A DNA stretch of 64,000 bases, taken from the NCBI RefSeq assembly GCF_006715305.1, contig NZ_VFMY01000001.1, forward strand, positions 3,658,001 through 3,722,000, given 5' to 3'. Within the stretch, counting starts at the first letter, position 1, and each line of letters begins with the position of its first letter. The notes beneath the pieces were generated by a model. That model was not told where the DNA came from, did no database searches, and was given only the letters and a program-made list of their open reading frames with translations. Both the position numbers and the translations under genes were made by a program. The stretch is from Arthrobacter sp. SLBN-100. Lineage in GTDB: Bacteria; Actinomycetota; Actinomycetes; Actinomycetales; Micrococcaceae. Shown here piece after piece: positions 52,773 through 60,650 of the stretch.

Positions 52773-53633
52773 GTGGCCAAAATAGGCGTACAAGCCATGA
52801 TGCTCAAGGACAGCTTCGCCGAAGTGGGAGCGTTCGAAACGCTCCGCAAGGTCAACGCGATCGGTTACAACGCCGTCGAAATTTCCCAGATTCCCATGTC
52901 CCCGGAGAACGTGGCGGAGCTGGAACGCAGCCGCTCGGAACTCGGTATGGACATCGCCGCGCTTTCCGTTGCTGTTGAAGGCCGCAAGGGGATGCCTGTC
53001 GAATCCCTGGCGGACAACTTCGACAAGATCGTGGATGACGCGAAGCGGTTGGACACGTCGCTGCTGCGGATCGGGATGCTGCCGTTCGGGGCCATGAAGT
53101 CCCTGGACGCCGTCATCGACTTCGCGAAGCAGGCCAACGGGTACGCCGAGCATCTGCAGGAACACGGAATCAGCCTGTATTACCACAACCACCACATCGA
53201 GTTCGCGAAGTTCGACGGCAAGTACATGCTGGACGTCATCGCCGAGAACTCACCGGCCATGGGCATGGAAATCGACGTGCACTGGGTCCAGCGCGGCGGC
53301 CTGGACCCGGTCCGCACCCTGGAGAAGTACGCGGGCCGGACCGCCATGGTGCACCTGAAGGACTACCGGATCGGGCAGATGCCGCAATCCTCGTTCGGAC
53401 TCCTGGAGTCCGGCGATTTCGCCGGGTTCATGGCGGAATTCAAGAACGTGGTGCAGTTCGCCGAAGTGGGCGAAGGCAACCTGGATTTCCCGTCCATCAT
53501 TCCGGCCGCCCAGGCCGCCGGCGCCCGGTACCTCCTCGTGGAGCAGGACGAACTGTACGGCCGCACGGTATGGGACGCCCTGCAGACCTCCTACGACAAC
53601 CTGGTGGCCATGGGCCACGCCGACCTCTTCTAG
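52773..53633 (+). CDS. Sugar phosphate isomerase/epimerase-like TIM barrel 2
   Basis: A 286-residue TIM barrel of the same superfamily as the protein at 45379 but from another branch. Ligand-type residues are in YNAVEISQIP, LYYHNHHIEFAKF, MGMEIDVHWVQRGG, MVHLKDYRIG and LLVEQDELYG: the Glu-Asp-His-Glu metal set. GTG start 52773. It lies downstream of the ABC genes and upstream of the second oxidoreductase and is probably cotranscribed. Reaction unknown; 3-keto-glycoside elimination/hydration is one possibility. Confidence 0.87.
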   Translation: MAKIGVQAMMLKDSFAEVGAFETLRKVNAIGYNAVEISQIPMSPENVAELERSRSELGMDIAALSVAVEGRKGMPVESLADNFDKIVDDAKRLDTSLLRIGMLPFGAMKSLDAVIDFAKQANGYAEHLQEHGISLYYHNHHIEFAKFDGKYMLDVIAENSPAMGMEIDVHWVQRGGLDPVRTLEKYAGRTAMVHLKDYRIGQMPQSSFGLLESGDFAGFMAEFKNVVQFAEVGEGNLDFPSIIPAAQAAGARYLLVEQDELYGRTVWDALQTSYDNLVAMGHADLF

Positions 53634-53656
53634 GTTTCGACAGGCCCAACCAACGG
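53633..53656 (+). repeat. Dispersed repeat copy at a gene end
   Basis: GGTTTCGACAGGCCCAACC and the next five bases match the core of the 39-bp lhr repeat at 22 of 24 positions. The copy begins with the last base of the upstream gene's TAG stop codon. Confidence 0.7.
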
Positions 53657-53691
53657 AAGCAAAGCTCCACCAACAAAAAGGACCAACAACT

Positions 53692-54858
53692 GTGAGCAAG
53701 AAAGTACGCCTTGGCATCATCGGCCTGGGGCAGCAGGGCGGCGCCTACGCCAAGTTCATCACCGACGGCCTCGTCCCGAACATGGAGATCGGAGCCATCA
53801 CCGATATCGACCCCGCAAAAAAGGAACTGGCCGCTGCCTCCTATCCGGGCGTGCCGTTCTACGACGACTACATCGCGATGCTCGAAAGCGGTGACATCGA
53901 CGCCGTCGTCACCTGTGTACCGCATTACCTGCACCCCGAAATGGGCATCGAGTCGCTCAAGCGCAACATCCACGCGCTCGTGGAGAAGCCCGCGGGTGTT
54001 TACACCAAGCAGGTCAAAGAGCTGAACGACTTTGCAGCCTCCAAGCCTGAGCTTTCCTTCGGCATCATGTTCAACCAACGCAACAACCCGCTGTACAAGA
54101 AACTCAAGGAAATCGTCGACAACGGCGAAATCGGCAGCATCCGCCGCACCAACTGGATCATCACCAACTGGTGGCGCCCGCAGGGCTACTACAACTCCAG
54201 TGAGTGGCGCGCCACGTGGGGCGGCGAAGGCGGCGGCGTGCTGGTCAACCAGGCCCCGCACCAACTGGACCTCTGGCAGTGGATCTGCGGCGCGCCCAAG
54301 TCGGTGTATTCCAAGGTGGCATACGGCTTCCGCCGCGATATCGCCGTCGAGGATGAGGTCACCGCCGTCGTCGATTATGGTGACGGCGCCACGGGCGTTT
54401 TCGTGACGGCCACCCACGACATCGTGGGCACCGACAGGTTCGAGATCCTTGGAGACCAGGGCAAGATCGTCGTCGAGAACTCAAAGACCGCCACGGTCAC
54501 CCGGCTCACCAGGCCGGAGCGTGAACTCAGCGACTCCATGGACATGGACGACGTCCGCAAGCTCTTTATGGGGCAACTGAACCCGGAGGAGTACTACAGC
54601 ACCGAGGTCATCGAGTTCGAGTCCGCCTGGGGCGGCCAGCACGCAGGTGTCCTGGAAAACTTTGCAGCCAACATCCTGGACGGCACCCCGCTCCTGGCCC
54701 CGGGCTCGGACGGCATCAACGGTGTCCGGCTGGCCAACGCCATCCACCTCTCCAGCTGGACCGGGCGCGAAGTTCCGCTCGACTTCGATGAAGAGGAGTA
54801 CATGCGGGAGTTGAACAAGCGCATCAGCGAAGAGGGCAAATTCCCCGAGCGCTCCTGA
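53692..54858 (+). CDS. Gfo/Idh/MocA-family NAD(P)-dependent oxidoreductase 2
   Basis: A 388-residue dehydrogenase: Rossmann GIIGLGQQGGAYAKF, family Lys in ALVEKPAGVY, and GVLVNQAPHQLDLWQWICGAPKSVYSKV with the conserved Asp/His. The C-terminal half is longer than in oxidoreductase 1. GTG start with AAAAGGAC upstream. It pairs with isomerase-like protein 2. The presence of two such pairs in one island is discussed as a finding. Confidence 0.9.
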   Translation: MSKKVRLGIIGLGQQGGAYAKFITDGLVPNMEIGAITDIDPAKKELAAASYPGVPFYDDYIAMLESGDIDAVVTCVPHYLHPEMGIESLKRNIHALVEKPAGVYTKQVKELNDFAASKPELSFGIMFNQRNNPLYKKLKEIVDNGEIGSIRRTNWIITNWWRPQGYYNSSEWRATWGGEGGGVLVNQAPHQLDLWQWICGAPKSVYSKVAYGFRRDIAVEDEVTAVVDYGDGATGVFVTATHDIVGTDRFEILGDQGKIVVENSKTATVTRLTRPERELSDSMDMDDVRKLFMGQLNPEEYYSTEVIEFESAWGGQHAGVLENFAANILDGTPLLAPGSDGINGVRLANAIHLSSWTGREVPLDFDEEEYMRELNKRISEEGKFPERS

Positions 54859-54868
54859 CCCCCTGGCT

Positions 54869-54894
54869 GCCGGGCGCCCGCGGGGGCGCCCGGC
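54869..54894 (+). terminator. GC-rich hairpin after oxidoreductase 2
   Basis: GCCGGGCGCCC at 54869-54879 pairs perfectly with GGGCGCCCGGC at 54884-54894. There is no T-run, so termination may be partial. Confidence 0.5.
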
Positions 54895-54937
54895 AACCGC
54901 TGGCCACTTCTTGCCTGATGCTCGTTAGGATGGGGCG

Positions 54938-55999
54938 GTGACTGAACCCAAGACGCAGGGCCCTGCCGCATCGACGGGAGCTGCCAAAAAGCACGCCCGA
55001 AACGGCAAGGGCAACGCCACCATCTACGACATCGCCAAGGTAGCCGGCGTCAACCCATCGACGGTCTCCCGCGCGTTAAGCAAGCCGGGCCGCGTCAGTG
55101 CCAAGACGCAGAAGCTGATCGAGGACGCGGCCGCGGAGCTGAACTACCAGGTCAACCCGTTCGCCCGGGCCTTGCCCACCGGCAGGACCAACACGTTTGG
55201 GCTGATCGTCGCGGACATCACCAACCCCACATTTTTTGGCATCATCCGCGGCGCCGAAACTACGGGGACCGCCCGGGACTACACCTTGGTCCTGGCGGAA
55301 TCGGCGGAATCGGCAGCTACCGAACTGACGGCGGCCCGGCGCATGATGACCACTGCCGACGGCCTGATCCTGGCCAGCCCACGGATGGACGACGACGATA
55401 TCCGCGCCTTGTCCCGCGACAAACCGGTGGTGGTCATCAACCGCGAGGTGGCGGATGTGCCCTGCGTTATCCCCGACGTCCGGAAGGGCATCGGGGAGGC
55501 CGTGCGCAGCCTCGCGGGCAACGGACACAAGAAGCTCGCCTTCGTGGCCGGACCTGCGCGGTCGTGGATGTCCGCCCGGCGCTGGGAAGGTGTGCAGGCG
55601 GCGTGTGACTGGTCCCGGCTGGAGGCTGTGCGGGTGGAGTCCAGCAAACCAACGGTCGACGGCGGCCGGCAGGTGGCGCGCGATGTGCTGGCCACCGGGG
55701 CCACAGCCGTCCTGACGTACAACGACCTCCTGGCGATAGGCCTGATGCAGGAGCTGCAGGCCGGCGGCATGGTGGTGCCGGACCAGATCAGCATTGTGGG
55801 CTTCGACGACATTTTTGGGGCGGACTTCACCACACCGCCGCTGACCACCGTGCGCTCGCCGCTGGGGGAGTGTGGTTCGGGAGCCGCCAGCCTGCTGCTC
55901 GATCTGCTTCACGGGAACGGGGATCCGGCCGGCATTCTCCGGGTGGAGACCGAGCTGGTACTGCGTGGTTCCAGCGGCCGGCTCGTGCCCAGGGACTAA
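54938..55999 (+). CDS. LacI-family repressor 2 of the catabolic island
   Basis: A 353-residue regulator. HTH ATIYDIAKVAGVNPSTVSRALS and hinge LNYQVNPFARALPTGRTN are complete; the ligand domain has FGLIVADITNPTFFGIIRG, VVVINREVADVPCVIPDV, YNDLLAIGLMQEL, VGFDDIFGADFTTPPLTTV. GTG start. It is paralogous to the LacI protein at 44142, sharing STVSRALS, GADF and PPLTT segments. It precedes uxaC in the same direction; a weak operator half-site lies near 54892. Likely controls the same or an overlapping set of operators. Confidence 0.92.
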   Translation: MTEPKTQGPAASTGAAKKHARNGKGNATIYDIAKVAGVNPSTVSRALSKPGRVSAKTQKLIEDAAAELNYQVNPFARALPTGRTNTFGLIVADITNPTFFGIIRGAETTGTARDYTLVLAESAESAATELTAARRMMTTADGLILASPRMDDDDIRALSRDKPVVVINREVADVPCVIPDVRKGIGEAVRSLAGNGHKKLAFVAGPARSWMSARRWEGVQAACDWSRLEAVRVESSKPTVDGGRQVARDVLATGATAVLTYNDLLAIGLMQELQAGGMVVPDQISIVGFDDIFGADFTTPPLTTVRSPLGECGSGAASLLLDLLHGNGDPAGILRVETELVLRGSSGRLVPRD

Positions 56000-56081
56000 G
56001 CCGGGCCCAACATTCCCAGCCGGGGGTTCCCAGCCCGGCGTACGCAGCCAGGAAACTCAACGGAAACAGGAATGGCAAGTT

Positions 56082-56121
56082 TTGGCAACCGGTTGACAAG
56101 GTTGGCATCCACCCGGACTAT
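56082..56121 (+). promoter_or_regulatory. LacI operator overlapping promoter (site 3), probable leaderless start
   Basis: TTGGCAACCGGTTGACAA (56082-56099); -35 TTGACA (56093-56098), 17-bp spacer, -10 GACTAT (56116-56121). The uxaC ATG begins at 56128, 7 bp after the -10. Confidence 0.78.
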
Positions 56122-56127
56122 TGATGT

Positions 56128-57534
56128 ATGTCACAGTCGATTGCCGCCAACCCAGACCGGCTCCTGCCCGCTGATCCCGGAACCCGCCGCATTGCGCGCG
56201 ATCTCCTGCAGCGCGTCGAGGACCTTCCCATCATTTCCCCGCACGGGCACGTTGACGCCGCAGTCATCGAGCAGAACACGCCCTTCCCCGACCCAGCGGC
56301 GTTGCTGGTGAGTCCGGACCACTACGTCACGCGGCTGATCCACGCCAGCGGTGTCCCGCTGGAGCAGCTTCGCGAATCCACCACCTCCCAGCCCGACTCC
56401 CGGGCTGTGTGGGCCGAGTTCTGCAAGGCCTGGCCACTGTTCGAGGGCACCGCCTCCGGCTACTGGCTCCGCACCCAGTTCCACAGCGTCTTCGGTTTGG
56501 ACGGGGAGCTCAGCGCGGAGACGGCCGATGCCACCTACGATGCGATCTCGGCCAGGCTCCAGGAGCCCGGCTTCCGGCCCCGCGAGCTGTTCAAGGACTT
56601 CAACATCGAGGTCCTCGCCACCACTGATGATCCGCTGGACTCCCTGGCGAGCCACAAGGCCATTGCCCAGGACCCAACCTTCCATGGCCGCGTCCTGCCC
56701 ACCTTCCGCCCGGACGCCTACCTCAACATCGCCCACCCTGCATGGTCGGAGAACGTAGACAAGCTCATTGCGGCAGCGGGCGACGGCGGCACGGGCTATG
56801 GTGCGTACCTCACCGCTCTGGAGAACCGGCGTCGTTATTTTGTGGAGCACGGTGCGGTTTCCGCCGACCACGGCGTGCGCACCCCCGCCACGCTGAAGCT
56901 GGATGCAGCGGACGCAGTCCGGCTCTTTGACCGCGCCCGCTCCGGCAAGGCGACCGGGCAGGACCGGGACGACTTCGAAGCGCACATGATGTACCAGATG
57001 GCCCGGATGTCCGTGGAGGACGGGCTGGTCATGACCATCCACCCGGGCTCGTACCGAAACCACCATCTGCCCACCTTCAACACCTTCGGTGCGGACACCG
57101 GGCACGACATCCCGTTCGCGATCAACTACACCGAGGCCATCCGCCCGGTCCTGCAGGACTTCGGCACCGCCAAGGACTTCCACCTGGTGCTCTTCACGCT
57201 GGACGAAACGGTGTTCTCCCGCGAACTGGCCCCGCTGGCCGGCTTCTACCCGTCCGTGTACCTCGGCGCGCCGTGGTGGTTCCTGGACGCACCGGACGCG
57301 ATGCTGCGGTTCCGTTCCGCGGTCACGGAGACGGCGGGCTTCTCCCGTTCCTCGGGCTTCATCGACGACACCCGCGCCTTCTGCTCCATCCCCGCCCGGC
57401 ACGACGCCTCCCGCCGGATTGAGGCCTCCTTCCTCGCGCGGCTGGTGGCTGAACACCGAGTCAGCGAGGACCGCGCCCACGAACTCATCGTGGACATCGT
57501 GGACAGTTCACCGCGCCGGGTGTTCAAGCTGTGA
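56128..57534 (+). CDS. uxaC: Glucuronate isomerase
   Basis: A 468-residue amidohydrolase-superfamily isomerase converting D-glucuronate to D-fructuronate (and galacturonate to tagaturonate). It has the metal pair His-x-His in ISPHGHVDAA (about 38-41), the Arg/Trp region YWLRTQFHSVFGLD, VLATTDDPLDSL, VLPTFRPD, and VMTIHPGSYRNHH. The C-terminus includes SSGFIDDTRAFCSIPARHDASRRIEASFLARLV. No Shine-Dalgarno is visible and the promoter is only 7 bp away, so the mRNA is probably leaderless. It overlaps the next gene as GTGA. Confidence 0.95.
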   Translation: MSQSIAANPDRLLPADPGTRRIARDLLQRVEDLPIISPHGHVDAAVIEQNTPFPDPAALLVSPDHYVTRLIHASGVPLEQLRESTTSQPDSRAVWAEFCKAWPLFEGTASGYWLRTQFHSVFGLDGELSAETADATYDAISARLQEPGFRPRELFKDFNIEVLATTDDPLDSLASHKAIAQDPTFHGRVLPTFRPDAYLNIAHPAWSENVDKLIAAAGDGGTGYGAYLTALENRRRYFVEHGAVSADHGVRTPATLKLDAADAVRLFDRARSGKATGQDRDDFEAHMMYQMARMSVEDGLVMTIHPGSYRNHHLPTFNTFGADTGHDIPFAINYTEAIRPVLQDFGTAKDFHLVLFTLDETVFSRELAPLAGFYPSVYLGAPWWFLDAPDAMLRFRSAVTETAGFSRSSGFIDDTRAFCSIPARHDASRRIEASFLARLVAEHRVSEDRAHELIVDIVDSSPRRVFKL

Positions 57535-58961
57535 GCGCCGGGTTGCACGCCACAACCGCTCCCGCCCCGGATCCCGCATCGGAGCTTCCGCAGCTGAACC
57601 GCTCACTCCACCCGGCACCCAAGGCCCCGGTCCGGATTATCCACCTGGGCCTGGGCGCCTTCCACCGCTCGCACCAGGCCTGGTACACCCAGCAGGCCGG
57701 CGATGCCGCGGATTGGGGGATCGCAGCCTTCACCGGCCGGCGTCCGGATGCTGCCGTGGCCCTGACGGAACAGGACGGGCTGTACACGCTGGTGGAACGC
57801 GCAGATACTGGCGACTCCTTCACTGTGGTGGAAAGCATTGTGGAGGCCGTGGACGGAGCGGACCTGCAGCGGCTCACCGAGCTGGTGGCTGCTCCCGGGA
57901 CGGCCCTCGTCACCCTCACCATCACCGAGGCCGCCTACGGGCTGGGCGCTGACGGAAAGCTGGACTCCACCGCGCGCGACGTCGCGACCGACCTTTCGCT
58001 GTTGGGCTCCGGCAGCGGACGCCCGGCCACGCCGCTGGGGCGCCTCGTGCTGGCACTGGCCGCCCGAAGGGACGCTGGCTCCGGACCGATCGCCGTAGTC
58101 TGCTGCGATAACCTGTCCAACAACGGAGCGGTTGCCCGGCAGGCTGTCGCCGGGTTTGCCAGCGCCTGGGATTCCGGGCTTGCTGCCTGGATCGATACCA
58201 ACGTCAGCTTCGTCAGCACGTCCGTTGACCGCATTACCCCGCGGACCATGGAACAGGATCTCGATGATGTGCGGAAAGCCTGCGGGTACCGCGACAATTC
58301 GCCCGTGGTGGCCGAGCCCTTCTCCAGCTGGGTGCTCAGCGGCGACTTCCCTGCCGGGCGGCCCCGCTGGGAAGACGCCGGTGCCCTCTTTGTCGAGGAC
58401 ATCGAGCCCTACGAAAACCGCAAACTGTGGCTGCTCAACGGCGCACACTCACTGCTCGCCTACGCCGGGCAGCTTCGCGGCCACGCCACCGTGGCCGAGG
58501 CCCTCGCAGACACGGAATGCCGCCGGGCCGTGGAAGCCTTCTGGGATGAAGCCGCGGCGAACCTGCCCGGCGCCGGACTGCAAATCCCGGCCTACCGGGA
58601 AGCCCTCCTGGCCCGTTTCGGCAATGCCAGGATCGCCCACAATCTGGCACAGATTGCCATGGACGGCAGCACGAAGCTGCGGATGCGCGCCGTCCCGGTG
58701 CTGCAGGCTGAACGTGCAGCCGGCAGGACAGGTGCTGCGGCGGCCTTGATGATCGCAGCATGGATGGACTTCAGCGTTGCCGCCACCTCCTTCGAGGACC
58801 CGCTGGGCGAAGACGTGGCTGCTGCGAACCGGTTGTCCGGAACTGAACGCATCAAAGCGCTGGTGGCCGTCGTCGACCCGGTACTGGCCGGAGACGCCGC
58901 CGTGGTGGCGCTGGTGGAAAGCTTGTGCGGCACGGTCCCCGGACATCCAGCGTCCCGGTAA
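57531..58961 (+). CDS. uxuB: Mannitol dehydrogenase family, D-mannonate oxidoreductase (fructuronate reductase) type
   Basis: A 476-residue polyol dehydrogenase that should reduce D-fructuronate to D-mannonate with NADH. It shows VRIIHLGLGAFHRSHQAWYTQ (Rossmann start), VVCCDNLSNNGAVAR, NVSFVSTSVDRITPR, and the catalytic Lys motif KLWLLNGAHSLLAY (K-x5-N-x2-H). The function is inferred from operon context: it follows uxaC with a GTGA overlap and mannonate dehydratase lies downstream. Tagaturonate reductase or mannitol dehydrogenase are less likely alternatives. A strong terminator follows. Confidence 0.88.
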   Translation: MSAGLHATTAPAPDPASELPQLNRSLHPAPKAPVRIIHLGLGAFHRSHQAWYTQQAGDAADWGIAAFTGRRPDAAVALTEQDGLYTLVERADTGDSFTVVESIVEAVDGADLQRLTELVAAPGTALVTLTITEAAYGLGADGKLDSTARDVATDLSLLGSGSGRPATPLGRLVLALAARRDAGSGPIAVVCCDNLSNNGAVARQAVAGFASAWDSGLAAWIDTNVSFVSTSVDRITPRTMEQDLDDVRKACGYRDNSPVVAEPFSSWVLSGDFPAGRPRWEDAGALFVEDIEPYENRKLWLLNGAHSLLAYAGQLRGHATVAEALADTECRRAVEAFWDEAAANLPGAGLQIPAYREALLARFGNARIAHNLAQIAMDGSTKLRMRAVPVLQAERAAGRTGAAAALMIAAWMDFSVAATSFEDPLGEDVAAANRLSGTERIKALVAVVDPVLAGDAAVVALVESLCGTVPGHPASR

Positions 58962-58978
58962 AGCATGCTGCCAGCGGG

Positions 58979-59017
58979 GCTGCCCGGCACCTTCTGAGGT
59001 GCCGGGCAGCCTTTTTC
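58979..59017 (+). terminator. Rho-independent terminator after the uxaC operon
   Basis: GCTGCCCGGCACCT at 58979-58992 pairs perfectly with 58997-59010 around TCTG, followed by CTTTTTC. Confidence 0.92.
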
Positions 59018-59037
59018 TTGAAATTTCAATAAATATT

Positions 59038-59077
59038 TTGGCAACCGCTTGCCATTTATTTGCCACGTGATTAGCAT
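59038..59077 (+). promoter_or_regulatory. LacI operator overlapping promoter (site 4)
   Basis: TTGGCAACCGCTTGCCAT (59038-59055); -35 TTGCCA (59049-59054), 17-bp spacer, -10 TAGCAT (59072-59077). It drives the symporter-manD-fusion operon. Confidence 0.75.
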
Positions 59078-59171
59078 TACAGGTAGAGCAAATCCCCGGA
59101 GTCCCCGCCGGACCCCTGACGCTTTATTTTTTGGCCGTCCCCAGGCCGCCCCGGGTAAAGGAGCCCACATT

Positions 59172-60608
59172 ATGAAAAAGCTGAGCACACTGAGCATCGC
59201 CGGCTATGGCGCCGGCGACGCCGCCAACAACCTCGCCTTCACCACGGCCACCATGTTCCTGCTGGTCTACTACACGGACGTTGCCGGCATCTCTGCGGCG
59301 GCGGCAGGCACCCTGCTGCTGGTTGTCCGGATCTTCGACGCCTTCGCCGACGTTCTCGCCGGCCGCGTAGTGGACCGGACCTTCAGCAAACGGTTCGGCA
59401 AGTTCCGGCCGTTCATCATGTTCGGCTCCATCCCGCTGCTCCTCCTGAGCGTCGCAACATTCTCGGTGCCGCAGATCGGTGAATCCGGCACCCTGCTCTA
59501 CGCCTACGTCACCTACGCAGCACTTGGCCTGGCCTACAGCCTGGTCAACATCCCCTACGGCTCCCTGGCCGGCGCCATGACGCAGGACCCGGGCGAACGC
59601 GCCAAGCTGGGATCCGCCCGTATGGTGGGCGCCGCCCTGGTGGGTTCGTCGCTGGGCATTTTCGTGGCACCGCTGATCACGCCGGGAGCCGACCTGCAGG
59701 CCACCTTCACGGGCATTACGCTGGCCTTTGTGGTGATTGGCGCGGCCCTCTACTTCTTCACGGTCTTCACAGCCAAGGAACGCGTCCACCGCGCCGTGCC
59801 CAACGTAACCCTCAAGCAGAGCCTGGACACCCTGAAGGGCAACAAGCCGCTGCTGATGCTGTGCCTGAGCTCCTTCCTCTTCCTCTCCGGCTACCTCGCC
59901 CTCACCTCGGTCCAGCTGTACTACCTGCGCGACGTGCTGGGCCGGCTGGACCTCTACCCGGTCCTGTCCATCATCCAGCTGATCCTGACCTTCGTCCTGG
60001 CGGCCTTCATGCCCCGGCTGGTGCGCGCGGTGGGCAAAAAGAACGTTTACGTCTACGCCTCCGTGGTCGCGGTCATCGGCGGAATCATCGTCTTCCTGAC
60101 GCCTGCCAGCCAGACGTGGATCGGTTTCGGCGGCCTCCTGCTCAGCCTCGTGGGCGTCATGGCCGTCAGCATCGTGGTCTGGGCCCTCGAGGCAGACACC
60201 GTTGAGTACGGCGAATGGAAGACCGGCGTCCGCACCGAGGGCATCACCTACGCCCTCTTCTCCTTCACCCGCAAGACCGGCCAGGCCGTGGGCGGCGCCC
60301 TCGCCGCCTATGCCCTCGCCCTGGGCGGCTACAAGTCCGGCGCCACCCAAAGCGCCGATGCCGTCTTCGGAATCCAGGTCGCTGCCGGTGCCATCCCCGC
60401 AGTCCTTGCGCTCCTGGCCCTGCTGGTGATGTCCAAGTACAAGCTCACCGATGCACTGCACGCGGAGATCCTGGCCGAGATCCGGGCCCGCCGCACCAGC
60501 AGCGGAGCCGACGCCGATCCAACCGGCAGCGCCACCGGCAGGGACGCGGCCGGCATATCCGCTGGACCCGCTGCCGCCACCAGGCCCCCGGCAACAACCT
60601 CCAACTAA
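59172..60608 (+). CDS. GPH-family glucuronide/sugar:cation symporter
   Basis: A 478-residue inner-membrane symporter with about 12 helices. It resembles E. coli UidB/MelB: GYGAGDAANNLAFTTATMFLLVYYTDVAGISA at the N-terminus, RIFDAFADVLAGRVVDRTFSKRFGKFRPFI in the first loop, and EADTVEYGEWKTGVRTEGITYALFSFTRKTGQAVGGALAAY at helix 10-11. The C-terminus is a low-complexity Ala/Thr/Gly tail. ATG 59172 has AAAGGAG. In this context it likely brings in a glucuronate, glucuronide or aldonate (inference). Confidence 0.9.
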   Translation: MKKLSTLSIAGYGAGDAANNLAFTTATMFLLVYYTDVAGISAAAAGTLLLVVRIFDAFADVLAGRVVDRTFSKRFGKFRPFIMFGSIPLLLLSVATFSVPQIGESGTLLYAYVTYAALGLAYSLVNIPYGSLAGAMTQDPGERAKLGSARMVGAALVGSSLGIFVAPLITPGADLQATFTGITLAFVVIGAALYFFTVFTAKERVHRAVPNVTLKQSLDTLKGNKPLLMLCLSSFLFLSGYLALTSVQLYYLRDVLGRLDLYPVLSIIQLILTFVLAAFMPRLVRAVGKKNVYVYASVVAVIGGIIVFLTPASQTWIGFGGLLLSLVGVMAVSIVVWALEADTVEYGEWKTGVRTEGITYALFSFTRKTGQAVGGALAAYALALGGYKSGATQSADAVFGIQVAAGAIPAVLALLALLVMSKYKLTDALHAEILAEIRARRTSSGADADPTGSATGRDAAGISAGPAAATRPPATTSN

Positions 60609-60650
60609 GCCCAACCTTCCTCCTCCCGCCAGCCCCTGAAAGGACCTGCC

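Noticed and set aside
54892..54906. GGCAACCGCTGGCCA upstream of LacI gene 2 as a fifth regulon operator
   Set aside because: Only half matches the palindrome, no -10 follows at 17 bp, and it overlaps the end of a terminator-like hairpin. Kept only as a weak possibility of autoregulation.
59067..59080. GTGATTAGCATTAC as a CRP/GlxR site at the symporter promoter
   Set aside because: It contains the -10 TAGCAT of a well-formed promoter and its second half is imperfect; the resemblance to the fbpA site is probably chance.
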